Shown here: positions 50,608 to 59,924 of the stretch, one piece after another
Numbering within the stretch: the stretch's first letter is position 1
Layout of the letters: each line of letters begins with the position of its first letter
DNA from: CAWABB01 sp963780165
Lineage (GTDB): Bacteria; Bacteroidota; Ignavibacteria; UBA10030; UBA6906
Direction: 5' to 3'
Length of the DNA stretch: 64,000 bases
NCBI GenBank assembly: GCA_963780165.1
Contig: CAWABB010000001.1
Coordinates: forward strand, 372,001 to 436,000
Notes under the pieces: model-generated
The model's input: the letters and a program-made list of their open reading frames with translations, nothing else
Databases searched by the model: none
Told to the model about the DNA's origin: nothing
Position numbers and translations under genes: made by a program

Positions 50608-51693
50608 TCACACCGTGCTGCCGGCGCCGGAGATCCGCAGCTGCCGCACGAGCGCCGCTTCAAGCTCTTCTGCGCCCTGCGTGACCCGGACCGCGATGCC
50701 CAGCGTGTAGATCGGACCCGCCGATTCGATCGCCGCCGCGACGGGCGGCTCGGCGCGAAGTCGGACGGCATCCTTCTCCGTCGTCACGAATCCCCGCGCA
50801 CTGTTCGCCCGGAGAAGGTCCCCGAGCCCCGCGGCGTCCCCGGTCCGGTACCAGTGGTGGTCCCTGAACCTCCGGTCTGCCGCAACAGGAATCCCCAACC
50901 GCTGCAACTCCGCCAGGAAGACAGCGTGATCGCCGATCCCGCTGAACGCGACCACGGGCCCGATCGTCTCTTCCCACGGCCAACCGGTCCTATCGGCCGG
51001 CCCTGCAGTCCGGCCGACACTGAACCGCCTCAACCGGTCGCCGCGCGTGACGAACGAGATCACGGGACCCTGAAACACCCGGAGCAGCTTCTCGCTCCAG
51101 GGCAGTTCAACTGTCTCGGAGCGCGACAGCGCGACCATATGGGCGCGCCTGAGGCCTGCCGTCCGTTCCCGCAGCATTCCCGCGGGCAGGAGACGGTCTT
51201 CAAAGGGATCGTTCCTGCTGTCGACGACGACGATGTCCAGCGAGCGCCGGAGGTACCTGTGCTGGAACCCGTCATCCATCACCAGCACGTCGGCCCCCAG
51301 CTCGCCGACAGCAACCCGCGCCGCTTCAGACCGGCGCTCCCCCACGACGACGCGCACGCCGGGGCACGCAAGCGCAATCTGCACCGGCTCGTCGCCGCCC
51401 TGTCGGGCGTCCGCGAGGACGGCGCGTCCGTCGGCCACCACCAGGACACCGCGCGATTCCCGGCGGTAGCCCCGGCTGACAACCGCGGGCGTCGCGCCTC
51501 TGGCCACCAGGCGCCGGACGATATGTTCTACGAGCGGCGTCTTTCCCGACCCGCCCGCCGTTATGTTGCCGACAGAAATGACCGGGACGCCTGCATCTTC
51601 CACGCGCAGGATGCCCTGATCGAACGCCGCGTTCCGCAGGTCGGCGGCCGCCCCGACAATCCACCCGAGAGGCGCCAGAAGAGGGCGGCTCAT
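50608..51693 (-). CDS. lpxK: tetraacyldisaccharide 4'-kinase
   Basis: A 361-residue inner-membrane-associated kinase that phosphorylates the lipid A precursor at the 4' position. The P-loop is VISVGNITAGGSGKTPLVEH, followed by RGYRRESRG and the metal-binding ADVLVMDDGFQHRYLRRSLDIVVVD. A GFVTTEKDAVRL segment is near the C-terminus. The start overlaps lpxB by 4 nt, so two lipid A steps are coupled. A 97-nt gap separates it from ppdK and includes a 7-bp GC hairpin (50560-50584). Confidence 0.95.
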   Translation of the reverse strand: MSRPLLAPLGWIVGAAADLRNAAFDQGILRVEDAGVPVISVGNITAGGSGKTPLVEHIVRRLVARGATPAVVSRGYRRESRGVLVVADGRAVLADARQGGDEPVQIALACPGVRVVVGERRSEAARVAVGELGADVLVMDDGFQHRYLRRSLDIVVVDSRNDPFEDRLLPAGMLRERTAGLRRAHMVALSRSETVELPWSEKLLRVFQGPVISFVTRGDRLRRFSVGRTAGPADRTGWPWEETIGPVVAFSGIGDHAVFLAELQRLGIPVAADRRFRDHHWYRTGDAAGLGDLLRANSARGFVTTEKDAVRLRAEPPVAAAIESAGPIYTLGIAVRVTQGAEELEAALVRQLRISGAGSTV

Positions 51694-52871
51694 GAGCGCC
51701 CCATCAACCGCAGCACGTTTGCCGCGACCCTGCCCGAAGCGCCTGGTTCTCCGAGCCGTTCCCGGATCACCGACAGCCCCCTGATCATCTCCTCCCGGTA
51801 CGCGGCATCATCCAGCATGCGCGTGACGGAGGATGCGACCGACTCTGCGGTCATCTGGTGCTGAATGAACTCCGGCACGACTTTCTGTCCGGCCACAATG
51901 TTCGCGAGCCCGATCGCCGGGACATCGACCAGCATCCGGCCGACCCCGTAGGTAATGGGCGATGTCCTGTACACGATCGCCATCGGAGTGCCGAACCATC
52001 CCATCTCGAGAGTCGCCGTGCCCGATGTGACGATCCCCGCGTCGGCGTGCGACATCAGATCGTATGTTTGCCGTTCGACCAGCCTGACGTCCGGGTGCTG
52101 GCCGCAATAGGCCGCAAGCGCATCGCGTCCCAGGTTGGAGGCCACACCGACAGCCACCACGGCGCCCGTCTGTTGCCTCACCCGCCTCGCGGCGTCGAGC
52201 ATCACCGGGAAGATCCGCTCGATCTCCTGCAGCCGGCTCCCCGGGAACAGCCCGAGCAGCCGCCCGCCGCCGGGCACGCCCAGCGCTGATCGGAATGAAG
52301 CCCTGTCCTGTGATGTGCCGATGCGTTCCGCCAGCGGGTGCCCCACAAACTCGACCGGAACGCCTTCCCGCCGGTAGATCTCGACCTCGAACGGGAACAC
52401 CACGTTCATCTGGTCGACCAGCCCGCGCATCGTCTTGACGCGGCTCTTGTGCCAGGCCCAGACCTGCGGGCTGATGTAATACAGGATCGGGACCCGCTTC
52501 CGCTTGAGAAACCGCGCGAACCGGAGGTTGAACCCCGGGTAATCAATGAGGACCGCCGCGTCAGGAGGCCTTGGCTCAAGGGCCGCGCGAAGGTCCGTTT
52601 CGAGCCGGCGAATGGTTCCGAGATTCCTGACCACTTCCACCAGGCCCATGAACGACACATCCCGGATGTGCCGGACGAGCCGCATCCCCTCGGCCGCCAT
52701 CGCATCTCCGCCGACGCCGAAGGTTTCGATGCCGGGCACGAGCCTGCGGAGCTCCCGCACGACTCCCGACCCATGCATGTCGCCCGAAGCCTCCCCCGCG
52801 ATGAGGAGCACCCTCGCCGGATGCGCGGCCGCGCGGGCAGGCAGATCGAGCGTGGAGCCGGCCATCATCAT
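51690..52871 (-). CDS. lpxB: lipid-A-disaccharide synthase
   Basis: A 393-residue peripheral membrane glycosyltransferase that joins UDP-diacylglucosamine and lipid X. The signature LLIAGEASGDMHGSGVVREL is followed by GVGGDAMAAEGM, DYPGFNLRFARFLKR, YYISPQVWAWHKSRV and FPFEVEIYRREGVPVEFVGHPL. The C-terminal half has SHADAGIVTSGTATLEMGWFGTPMAIVYR. It overlaps both lpxK and the HAD phosphatase by 4 nt. Together with lpxK this shows an LPS-containing outer membrane. Confidence 0.96.
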   Translation of the reverse strand: MMMAGSTLDLPARAAAHPARVLLIAGEASGDMHGSGVVRELRRLVPGIETFGVGGDAMAAEGMRLVRHIRDVSFMGLVEVVRNLGTIRRLETDLRAALEPRPPDAAVLIDYPGFNLRFARFLKRKRVPILYYISPQVWAWHKSRVKTMRGLVDQMNVVFPFEVEIYRREGVPVEFVGHPLAERIGTSQDRASFRSALGVPGGGRLLGLFPGSRLQEIERIFPVMLDAARRVRQQTGAVVAVGVASNLGRDALAAYCGQHPDVRLVERQTYDLMSHADAGIVTSGTATLEMGWFGTPMAIVYRTSPITYGVGRMLVDVPAIGLANIVAGQKVVPEFIQHQMTAESVASSVTRMLDDAAYREEMIRGLSVIRERLGEPGASGRVAANVLRLMGRS

Positions 52872-53593
52872 GGCTCAGCCGCGAACACCGCGCGCCTCCG
52901 AAGCATGGCCTGCCGTCTCCGCTTCATGCCGTTGCCGTCCAGGAGGCTCTCCAGCCGGCCGAGGACATCATCGAGCGTCCGATACACGACATACGAGATG
53001 TTCTGCTCCCGGCAGTAGGTCTGGAGGTCGCCCTTCGCAAACACGAGGTCTGCGTACTGCACGGGGCACCGATCCGAGAATCCGTCGCCGACGTAGACAA
53101 TGACATCCTCGTCCGCCGACCGGGTAAGCATCAGGTTCCGCTTGCAGCACGCGCACCTGTCGCAGACGGCATCGTTGTACGGGAACTCGAAACCGAGAGC
53201 ATGGCGTCCCGAGGCATCAGGTCCCTCGAAGACCGCACGGTTCGACACGAACGGCACGTCGCTGCAGCCGACCCGCTCGAGTATCGCCGCGATGTAGTGG
53301 TCCAGCCCGTCGCTCACGACACACAGGTCGATGTCCCGGTCGCGACAGAAACCGACAAGGCGGGGGAAGCCGGGGTCGGTGTCGCAGCCGCGCAGGAACT
53401 CGCCGGACGCCTCCAGGTCGAGGGCGCCGATGGCTGCAGCCTCTGCACGGAACGTGGCCGCGGCGGAGAGCTCGCAGGCACGGTAGCGGCGTACAAGCTC
53501 GTCGCAGGCGGGCCCGCCAAAGGTGCGAAAGAACAGGTTTCCGACATCATCACGGGTGATGGTGCCGTCGAAATCAATGAACAATCGGACCAT
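52868..53593 (-). CDS. MtnX-like HAD-IB family phosphatase
   Basis: A 241-residue phosphatase. Motif I is LFIDFDGTITRDD (nucleophile and acid Asp), motif II is VVSDGLDHY and motif IV is YVGDGFSDRCPVQYAD. A cysteine-rich stretch (AVCDRCACCKRN) lies in the middle. It resembles the 2,3-diketo-5-methylthio-1-phosphopentane phosphatase (MtnX) group, but no methionine-salvage genes are nearby, so the real substrate is open; a role in a lipid A/envelope step is only suggested by its overlap with lpxB. It lies 3 nt after smc. Confidence 0.8.
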   Translation of the reverse strand: MVRLFIDFDGTITRDDVGNLFFRTFGGPACDELVRRYRACELSAAATFRAEAAAIGALDLEASGEFLRGCDTDPGFPRLVGFCRDRDIDLCVVSDGLDHYIAAILERVGCSDVPFVSNRAVFEGPDASGRHALGFEFPYNDAVCDRCACCKRNLMLTRSADEDVIVYVGDGFSDRCPVQYADLVFAKGDLQTYCREQNISYVVYRTLDDVLGRLESLLDGNGMKRRRQAMLRRRAVFAAEP

Positions 53594-53596
53594 GCG

Positions 53597-56500
53597 TCAG
53601 GCGGAGGCGAGTGCCGCGGAGGCAACCTGAGCGGACTGGTTGAACCGGACGGTGACGATCTTCGAAACCCCCTCCTCCTCCATCGTGACACCGTACAGCG
53701 CATTGGCGGCCTCCATCGTGCGCTTGTTGTGGGTGACGACGATGAATTGCGTGTCTGCGGAGAACTTCCGGAGGATTCTGGTGAACCGGTCGATATTGGC
53801 GTCATCGAGGGGGGCGTCCACCTCGTCCAGGATGCAGAACGGGCTCGGCTTCACAAGGTAGATGGCGAACAGGAGCGCCGTCGCGGTCAGCGTCTTTTCG
53901 CCGCCGGACAGCAGGTCGATCGACGTGGGCCGCTTGCCGCGGGGTTTCGCCACGATCTCGATGCGCGCCTCCAGCGGATCCACGCCCTCTTCAAGCTTCA
54001 GGTCGCACTCGTCGCCCGGGTCAAACAGGCTCTTGAACGTCTCGATGAAATTCTTGCGGATCTGTTCGAACGTTTCGAGGAACTTGCGCTGGGCGGTGGA
54101 GTTGATCTCTTCGATCGTCTGGAGCAGCGTCTTCTCCGCTTCCAGCAGGTCGTCCCGCTGCGCGCTCATGAAATCCAGGCGTTGCTTTTCGGTGGAGAAC
54201 TCTTCGAACGCGGCGAAGTTGATGTTGCCCAGCGTCTTGACGCGGTCCCGCAGGCCGTGGATTTCGTCGCGCAGCGATGCGAAGTCCACGAACTCGGTGT
54301 CCGGATAGGTTTTGAGCTGGAGCGTATGCTCGAATTCCTCCAGGGCGCGGGCGCGGAGATGATCCGCTTTCGCGTCCAGGTCTGCGACCTTCAATTCGGC
54401 GTCGTGCATCGTGCGCACCAGATCGTCGGCCGTGCGCCGCAGGTCCTTGATGCGCAACTCCACGGCATGGATCTCGTCCCGGATCGAGACGGCGTCGGTC
54501 TCGCAGACCGACTGGCCGCGCTCGAGATCCCGGATCTCCTGCCGCAGCCCTTCCAGCGCGGCAATGTTCCCGCCGCTGCGCTCATCCGTGGTCGCAATCT
54601 CCGCGCGCGTCTCTTCCAGCGCCGACCGGTGGCGCTGCAGCGACTGCTCCAGCTCCGCCTCGCTCGCGTCCGAGCGGCGAATGTCGTTGCGGGCATTCTG
54701 CAGCTCGCCCTGCGCCGTCACGAGCGCGATGTCGAGGTCGCGCACAACGGCGGACCGCTCTGTCCACTCGCGGTCGAGCCCTTCAACGCTGTTGGCGAGG
54801 GCACCCAGATTTCTCTCGATCTCCGCCTTCCGCTCTCGCAGCGCCTCGATCGCCGGACGGTCCTTCTCCACCCCCTGAGCGAGAGACTCGAGCTCCTCGT
54901 TCAGCGCCTTGATGTCGTCCTGGTTGCGGACGATAATATCCTGGGCCCGCTTCTTTTCGAATGCCACCTGGGCGATGCGGACCTCGATGCCGCTCATTTC
55001 CCGTTCGATCGCCTTGACGGCGTCCTTCAGGCCTTTCAGGTCGACCGTTTCAACGGCGCTCATCAACTCGTCCCGGGAACGGATCAAGCCGGCAAGCTCC
55101 TCTTCCAGGGCGCGGATCTCGCCCTCGAGCTCGACGATTTGCTGCTCCTTCCCGATCATATGCCCCTCGTCGTGGCGGCGGCTCCCGCCCCGCACGATGC
55201 CGAAGCCGGTATAGATCTCGCCGTCCAGCGTGACGCACTTGACGCCTGTGAGCAAGGAACGCACCCGGGCGGCGGCCTCGGGGGTTTCGACCACCATCAC
55301 TCCGTCCAGCAACAGGCGGAAGACGGGAGCCAGGCTCCGGTCATAACGCGCCAGATCTGCGGCCCAGCCGATGACGCCCGGGATACGTGGAGCCGCGCTG
55401 GCCGATTGGAAATCCGGGAGCCTGTCGATGCTGATGAACGTGGCCTTGCCCCGGTCGTCGGCCCGGAGAATCTCGACGCCCAGGTCGGCATCCTTCCCGC
55501 GGTCGACGAGCAGGCAGCTGCCGAACTCGCCAAGGGCGGTTTCGATGGCGACCCGGTAGCGTTCGTCGGCATCGACCGCATCAGCAACCGTCCGGGATTG
55601 TCCGCGGCCCCACCGGTCGGAGCCGGCGAGGTAGCGTGCCCCGTCGGAGAGGCCTTCCCTGCTCTGCATCAACCCGCGGAGGAACTCTACCCGTGCGCGC
55701 CGGCGCTCGATGTCGCCGCGCAACTCAAGCTCACGCCCCCGCAGCTGCTCGGCTCGCGCGAGCAGGTCGGCACGGCGCGCCTCCGCGTCGTACAGTTGCA
55801 GCTCGGCGGTCGCGCTGGAACGGTGCAGCAACCGGTCCTGTTCCGACAGCTCTTCGATCGACGTATCGAGGCGGACGATATCCTGCTCGTACTCGGCGAT
55901 CTCTTCCTCGGCGCGCTCGATGCGCCCGGCAAGGTTGTCCATCCGGGCGGTTTTCCGGTCGAGCTCCGTCTGAAGGTCCGCGGTCTCATGGACGACGGTG
56001 ATCAGTCCGTCGTTCAGATGTTGCAGCTCGCTCCGGCGGGCCTCGAGCTGGGCGGTCGTGGCGTCGAACTCGGCCTTGCGTTCTTCGAGCGCCGCCCTGT
56101 GGCGGCCCTCGTCGGCCTGGAGCTCTTCGATCCGCGCGTGGAGGTCTGTGCGGAGCTCATGCAGGACGACGCGGTCGCCTTCCAGCCGGGCGATATCCTG
56201 CTCCAGCCTGAGCACGTTCTCGTTCAGCGCCCGCGTCCGCTCATGCGCCACCAGCGTCTGCTCCTCGACGCGATGGATCTTCTCGCGCTGCGCGGCGACT
56301 TTGCGCTGCCAGTCGGAGAGCGCGTGCTCGGCCGCAAGGCCCCGGTCGCGGAGCAGGTCGAGCGACGACTCCTCTGCCGCGAGCGCGGATGCGTTCGCAG
56401 CCTTCTCCTGGCGCATCTCCAGGAGCTTCGCCTTCAGCGGCTCCCCGCGGAGATGATACTGCGCCAGCTCGCGTTCCATCAGGTCGATTTCCATCGACTG

Positions 56501-57166
56501 CAGGCGCGCCTTGACCTCATGGAACTGTTCGGCCTTCCTCGCCTGGCGTTCCAGCGCGTTGACGGCCTTCTGGACTTCCGCAACGATGTCGTTCACGCGC
56601 ACCAGGTCGGCGCGCACAGCGTCAAGCTTCCTGTACGCAGCCCGCCGGCGGTGCTTGTACTTCGTCACCCCGGCCGCCTCTTCGAACAGATGACGCCGTT
56701 CGTCCGTCTTGTCGCTGAGGATGGTCTCGATCATCTTCAGCTCGATGACGGAGTAGGCGTCGGCGCCCATGCCCGTGTCCATGAAGAGATCGAGGATGTC
56801 CTTCAGGCGGCACGGGATCCTGTTCAGGAGATATTCGCTTTCGCCGGACCGGTACACGCGGCGCGTGATGGTCACCTGCGTGTAATCCGAGGGGAGAATC
56901 CCCTTGGTGTTCTCGATGACCAGGGAGACCTCGGCCATGCCGAGCGGCTTGCGCGCCTTTGTCCCGTTGAAGATGACGTCCTCCATCCGCTCGCTCCGGA
57001 GGGCGGACGACCGCTGCTCGCCGAGCACCCAGCGGATGGCGTCGACGATGTTGGTCTTCCCGCATCCGTTGGGCCCGACGATGGAGGATATCCCGCTGTC
57101 GAACGCCAGGCCGACGCGCTGCGCGAAGGACTTGAAGCCGAGTATTTCGAGTCTGGAAAGATACAT
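53597..57166 (-). CDS. smc: chromosome segregation protein SMC
   Basis: A 1189-residue condensin ATPase that compacts and segregates the chromosome. The N-terminal head has LEILGFKSFAQRV and Walker A IVGPNGCGKTNIVDAIRWVLGEQ. A long coiled coil follows, then a hinge around residues ~500-660 (SDGARYLAGSDRWGRG ... TLDGEIYTGFGIVRGGS) and the return coil. The C-terminal head has the signature LLSGGEKTLTATALLFAIY and Walker B FCILDEVDAPLDDANIDRF. Length is standard. scpA and scpB are not in the window. It follows the GH2-like gene by 21 nt and precedes the HAD phosphatase by 3 nt. Confidence 0.97.
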   Translation of the reverse strand: MYLSRLEILGFKSFAQRVGLAFDSGISSIVGPNGCGKTNIVDAIRWVLGEQRSSALRSERMEDVIFNGTKARKPLGMAEVSLVIENTKGILPSDYTQVTITRRVYRSGESEYLLNRIPCRLKDILDLFMDTGMGADAYSVIELKMIETILSDKTDERRHLFEEAAGVTKYKHRRRAAYRKLDAVRADLVRVNDIVAEVQKAVNALERQARKAEQFHEVKARLQSMEIDLMERELAQYHLRGEPLKAKLLEMRQEKAANASALAAEESSLDLLRDRGLAAEHALSDWQRKVAAQREKIHRVEEQTLVAHERTRALNENVLRLEQDIARLEGDRVVLHELRTDLHARIEELQADEGRHRAALEERKAEFDATTAQLEARRSELQHLNDGLITVVHETADLQTELDRKTARMDNLAGRIERAEEEIAEYEQDIVRLDTSIEELSEQDRLLHRSSATAELQLYDAEARRADLLARAEQLRGRELELRGDIERRRARVEFLRGLMQSREGLSDGARYLAGSDRWGRGQSRTVADAVDADERYRVAIETALGEFGSCLLVDRGKDADLGVEILRADDRGKATFISIDRLPDFQSASAAPRIPGVIGWAADLARYDRSLAPVFRLLLDGVMVVETPEAAARVRSLLTGVKCVTLDGEIYTGFGIVRGGSRRHDEGHMIGKEQQIVELEGEIRALEEELAGLIRSRDELMSAVETVDLKGLKDAVKAIEREMSGIEVRIAQVAFEKKRAQDIIVRNQDDIKALNEELESLAQGVEKDRPAIEALRERKAEIERNLGALANSVEGLDREWTERSAVVRDLDIALVTAQGELQNARNDIRRSDASEAELEQSLQRHRSALEETRAEIATTDERSGGNIAALEGLRQEIRDLERGQSVCETDAVSIRDEIHAVELRIKDLRRTADDLVRTMHDAELKVADLDAKADHLRARALEEFEHTLQLKTYPDTEFVDFASLRDEIHGLRDRVKTLGNINFAAFEEFSTEKQRLDFMSAQRDDLLEAEKTLLQTIEEINSTAQRKFLETFEQIRKNFIETFKSLFDPGDECDLKLEEGVDPLEARIEIVAKPRGKRPTSIDLLSGGEKTLTATALLFAIYLVKPSPFCILDEVDAPLDDANIDRFTRILRKFSADTQFIVVTHNKRTMEAANALYGVTMEEEGVSKIVTVRFNQSAQVASAALASA

Positions 57167-57187
57167 GGAGTTACGGCGTCAGGCCGC

Positions 57188-59812
57188 TCAGCGGGCGCTG
57201 ACGAACTGCTGGTACAGGTACCCGATGTAGTCGGGCGCTGCGTGATAGACGTTGAAGTACGCGTAGATGATCCCGCACGCCGCCACCACCAGGAGGACCC
57301 CCACGAGGTAGACCCTGATGGCCGGGACATCATACATGATCGAGACCCCTTTCAGGATGCGGAAGTAGACCCAGAGGAGGATCAGGATCACCACCGCAAT
57401 CGCGGGGAGGACATAGACACTCGTCTCCATGACGCGGTAGAGCACCATCCCGATGGGAATGAGGAGCAGCATCGGGGCGGTCGACCACATCGTGACCGAA
57501 TAGGCGTGGTACGGATACACCCGCACTTTCACAAGGAGGCGCAGCAGGAGAATGAGGAGCGTGATCAGGAGGAACTTGACGAAGACCGCCAGCGAGAGAT
57601 AGCCGATCGCGAGCGCGGGGTTGCGGATCAGCTCGATGGCCGCGGTCTTTGCGCCGTCGGACACCAGGACAATGGAGAGCGCCTGGTCGACGATGGGGCT
57701 CGTCCGAAAATGATGGAGGAAGCTGGAGAACACGACCGCGAACGCGATGGCGGTGGCCATGCCCAGCAGGGTGCTCTGAATGCTCGAGACAAGGTGCTGG
57801 TCGCGGACGTCGGAGAAGAAGTTGTAGGAGTTCATGAGGGACCGGCTGAGGCTCTCCCGGAACCTCCTGTTGGCGTTGTACAGGTACGCGACGGCCACGA
57901 GCAGCACGAATCCGACCACGATGTAGATCATCGGCGAGGTCTGGGCGTACGCCCCGATCGGAAGCGCGGCAAACTTCTCGGCGTTGAACACGGACCGCAC
58001 GGCGTCGTACGCAATGCGCTTTTCACGCCCCTCGCTGATCAGCCCGTACGAGAGCAGCAAGGGATCGCCGTTGTTCGCTTCCAGCGACGGCCTGTCAGCC
58101 CGCGCGTCGTTGAACGACCGGACGAATCCCCCGTCGTAGTCCTCGGTGCGCAGCGCGTCGAATCGCTGCAGGAAGTACCGCGCCTGGGCCTGTTGCGACA
58201 TCGGGTCGCTGTAGCCCTGCCGGTTGTCAGGCTGCACTTCGGTCCCCATCCTCGACACGAACACAGGCTTCGTGCGGTGCAGGGCGCGCCAGTCGGCGAT
58301 GAGCGACTTGAAGGATTTCAGATCGCCAGGCCCGACGTTCAACCCTGCAAGGTCCACCAGCCCGCTCGCGCTGTCCCCGGGGACGAGCCTGAACGCGCCG
58401 TACACCGGGCGCGCGTCGAGCGACCTCGCGAGCCGCGCCAGCGAGTCGAGGAAGGCCAGGCCTTCCGGGGCGACCGGATCGCAATCGTCGACGAGGCCCC
58501 ACGCGAGCACCGACGCATGGTTCCTGTCACGGGTGATCATCTGCCGGACCGCAGTGGCGGACATTTCCAGGAATCCTTCGTCCGCCATCACCGGTCCCGG
58601 CACGCTGACGATCGGAGCATCGACGAGCGCGAGGAGGCCGTAGCGGTCGCACAGGTTCAGCATATACGGGTGAGGCGGATGGCCTGCGAAGCGGACCGCG
58701 TTCGCGCCCAGCCCTTTGATCATCACGATGTCGCGCTCACGGTCTTCGTACGAGAGAGCGCTGCCCCTCACGGGATGGTCCTCGATCCAATTGACCCCCT
58801 TCAACACGAGGCGGACGCCGTTGAGCAGGATGTCGCCGCCGGTGATCGAGATCTTCCGGATGCCGATGTTGAGGTCGTGCTGATCGAGAACCGTCACGTC
58901 CTTCCCGGCCTGCATGCCAAGGCGGGATCTGACGATGTAGAGGTCGGGCGTCGCCGGGGACCACGGCTTGAACCCGGTGATGGGGAGCTCCACGACCGGC
59001 GCCTGCCAGCCGACGTCCGCAAGAACCACAGGAGCCGGCTTGCTGGAGGCGACCGGCGTGCCACTCAGTTTCTCGAGGACTTCACACCAGACGACGGGAG
59101 TGGTGCCGGGAGGCAGTGCCGTCTGTTTCCCCTCGATGTCCATGGAGATGCGGACACGGGCCTCCGTGCCGGAAGGCAGCACGGTGCTTGACGCGACCAC
59201 GTCACCGATGTACGTGCGCGGCGTAGCCAGGAGATACAGGTCGCGCGGGATGCCACCGTACGTGCGCAGGCCGCCGACCTGTTGCTTCAGGGGGAGGGAG
59301 CGACGCGGATCGAGAACGTTCGTCGTAACGATACGCACCACGTTCTCCCGACCCACCTGGACCATATTGCCGGGGATCAGGACGCTGAGGCTGGTGCTCC
59401 CGCCGCCGTGGCTGGTCAGGAACTCGCCGTTGACGTAGATTTCACATGTGTTCGTGATGCCGAGCCCGACGAGGTGCAACTGTGTCGTGTCGAGCAGCCC
59501 CGGCGAGAGTTCAAACCGGCGGGTAAATGTGACGGGCCCGAAGAAATCGTACACGCCGGGGATCCGAACCGTCCCCCGGTTGTCGCCGCCTGCATCGTAC
59601 TCCCACTGGCCCGCGAGGTCGATCTTGATGCGGGTGGGTGAGTCGATGTACGGCACTGCATCGGCGCCCGCGAGAGTCGGAAAGCCGGCTTCCAGGAACC
59701 TCAGTTGAGAGACTGATGACTGCGGGGTGACAAACGGTGTCAGGAAGAGCAAAAGCAGGAGTGTACGAAGACGTCTCCGTGCGCCGGCTCCTTTAAACTG
59801 CAGAGAGACCAA
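57188..59812 (-). CDS. GH2-like protein lacking catalytic glutamates, fused to Yip1-like membrane domain
   Basis: An 874-residue exported/membrane protein. A signal or anchor (LRTLLLLLFLTPFVTPQ) is followed by a GH2 sugar-binding jelly-roll (~60-200; AGQWEYDAGGDNRGTVRIPG, EIYVNGEFLTSHGGG), an Ig-like domain (~205-320) and a TIM-barrel (~325-560; LNGVRLVLKGVNWIEDHP). The acid/base motif, normally WSLGNE, reads WGLVDD (438-443). The nucleophile motif, normally VTEFG-like, reads VSRMG (519-523). Both glutamates are therefore missing and glycosidase activity is unlikely. From ~628 come one helix and then about five more (690-870) in Yip1-like style. The start appears to be a TTG at 59812. It heads the smc-containing gene string; promoter at 59859-59887. 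Confidence 0.75.
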   Translation of the reverse strand: MVSLQFKGAGARRRLRTLLLLLFLTPFVTPQSSVSQLRFLEAGFPTLAGADAVPYIDSPTRIKIDLAGQWEYDAGGDNRGTVRIPGVYDFFGPVTFTRRFELSPGLLDTTQLHLVGLGITNTCEIYVNGEFLTSHGGGSTSLSVLIPGNMVQVGRENVVRIVTTNVLDPRRSLPLKQQVGGLRTYGGIPRDLYLLATPRTYIGDVVASSTVLPSGTEARVRISMDIEGKQTALPPGTTPVVWCEVLEKLSGTPVASSKPAPVVLADVGWQAPVVELPITGFKPWSPATPDLYIVRSRLGMQAGKDVTVLDQHDLNIGIRKISITGGDILLNGVRLVLKGVNWIEDHPVRGSALSYEDRERDIVMIKGLGANAVRFAGHPPHPYMLNLCDRYGLLALVDAPIVSVPGPVMADEGFLEMSATAVRQMITRDRNHASVLAWGLVDDCDPVAPEGLAFLDSLARLARSLDARPVYGAFRLVPGDSASGLVDLAGLNVGPGDLKSFKSLIADWRALHRTKPVFVSRMGTEVQPDNRQGYSDPMSQQAQARYFLQRFDALRTEDYDGGFVRSFNDARADRPSLEANNGDPLLLSYGLISEGREKRIAYDAVRSVFNAEKFAALPIGAYAQTSPMIYIVVGFVLLVAVAYLYNANRRFRESLSRSLMNSYNFFSDVRDQHLVSSIQSTLLGMATAIAFAVVFSSFLHHFRTSPIVDQALSIVLVSDGAKTAAIELIRNPALAIGYLSLAVFVKFLLITLLILLLRLLVKVRVYPYHAYSVTMWSTAPMLLLIPIGMVLYRVMETSVYVLPAIAVVILILLWVYFRILKGVSIMYDVPAIRVYLVGVLLVVAACGIIYAYFNVYHAAPDYIGYLYQQFVSAR

Positions 59813-59858
59813 GTAGTTGTGACCGCCTGTTCGGGTAGGGGATTAGGAACGTCCTTCT

Positions 59859-59887
59859 AATATAACAAAAATGGCCCGGGATTGCAA
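59859..59887 (-). promoter_or_regulatory. predicted promoter of the GH2-like/smc operon
   Basis: Reading leftward: -35 TTGCAA (59882-59887), 17-bp spacer, -10 TATATT (59859-59864). It lies just past the tpiA terminator and 46 nt before the TTG start at 59812. Confidence 0.65.
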
Positions 59888-59898
59888 CGAAAATCATC

Positions 59899-59918
59899 AA
59901 AAAACGCCAATTCGGCGT
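59899..59918 (-). terminator. intrinsic terminator of the gatB-usp-tpiA string
   Basis: ACGCC (59904-59908) and GGCGT (59914-59918) form a short stem with a 5-nt loop. Read leftward it is followed by six T (A-run 59899-59904), beginning 6 nt after the tpiA stop. Confidence 0.75.
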
Positions 59919-59924
59919 CTATCT

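Noticed and set aside
53201..59191. A 1996-codon open frame on the plus strand opposite smc and the GH2-like gene
   Set aside because: It is a high-GC antisense shadow: the translation is Arg/Asp/Glu/Val-rich without any domain, and the minus strand holds clear SMC and GH2 motifs.
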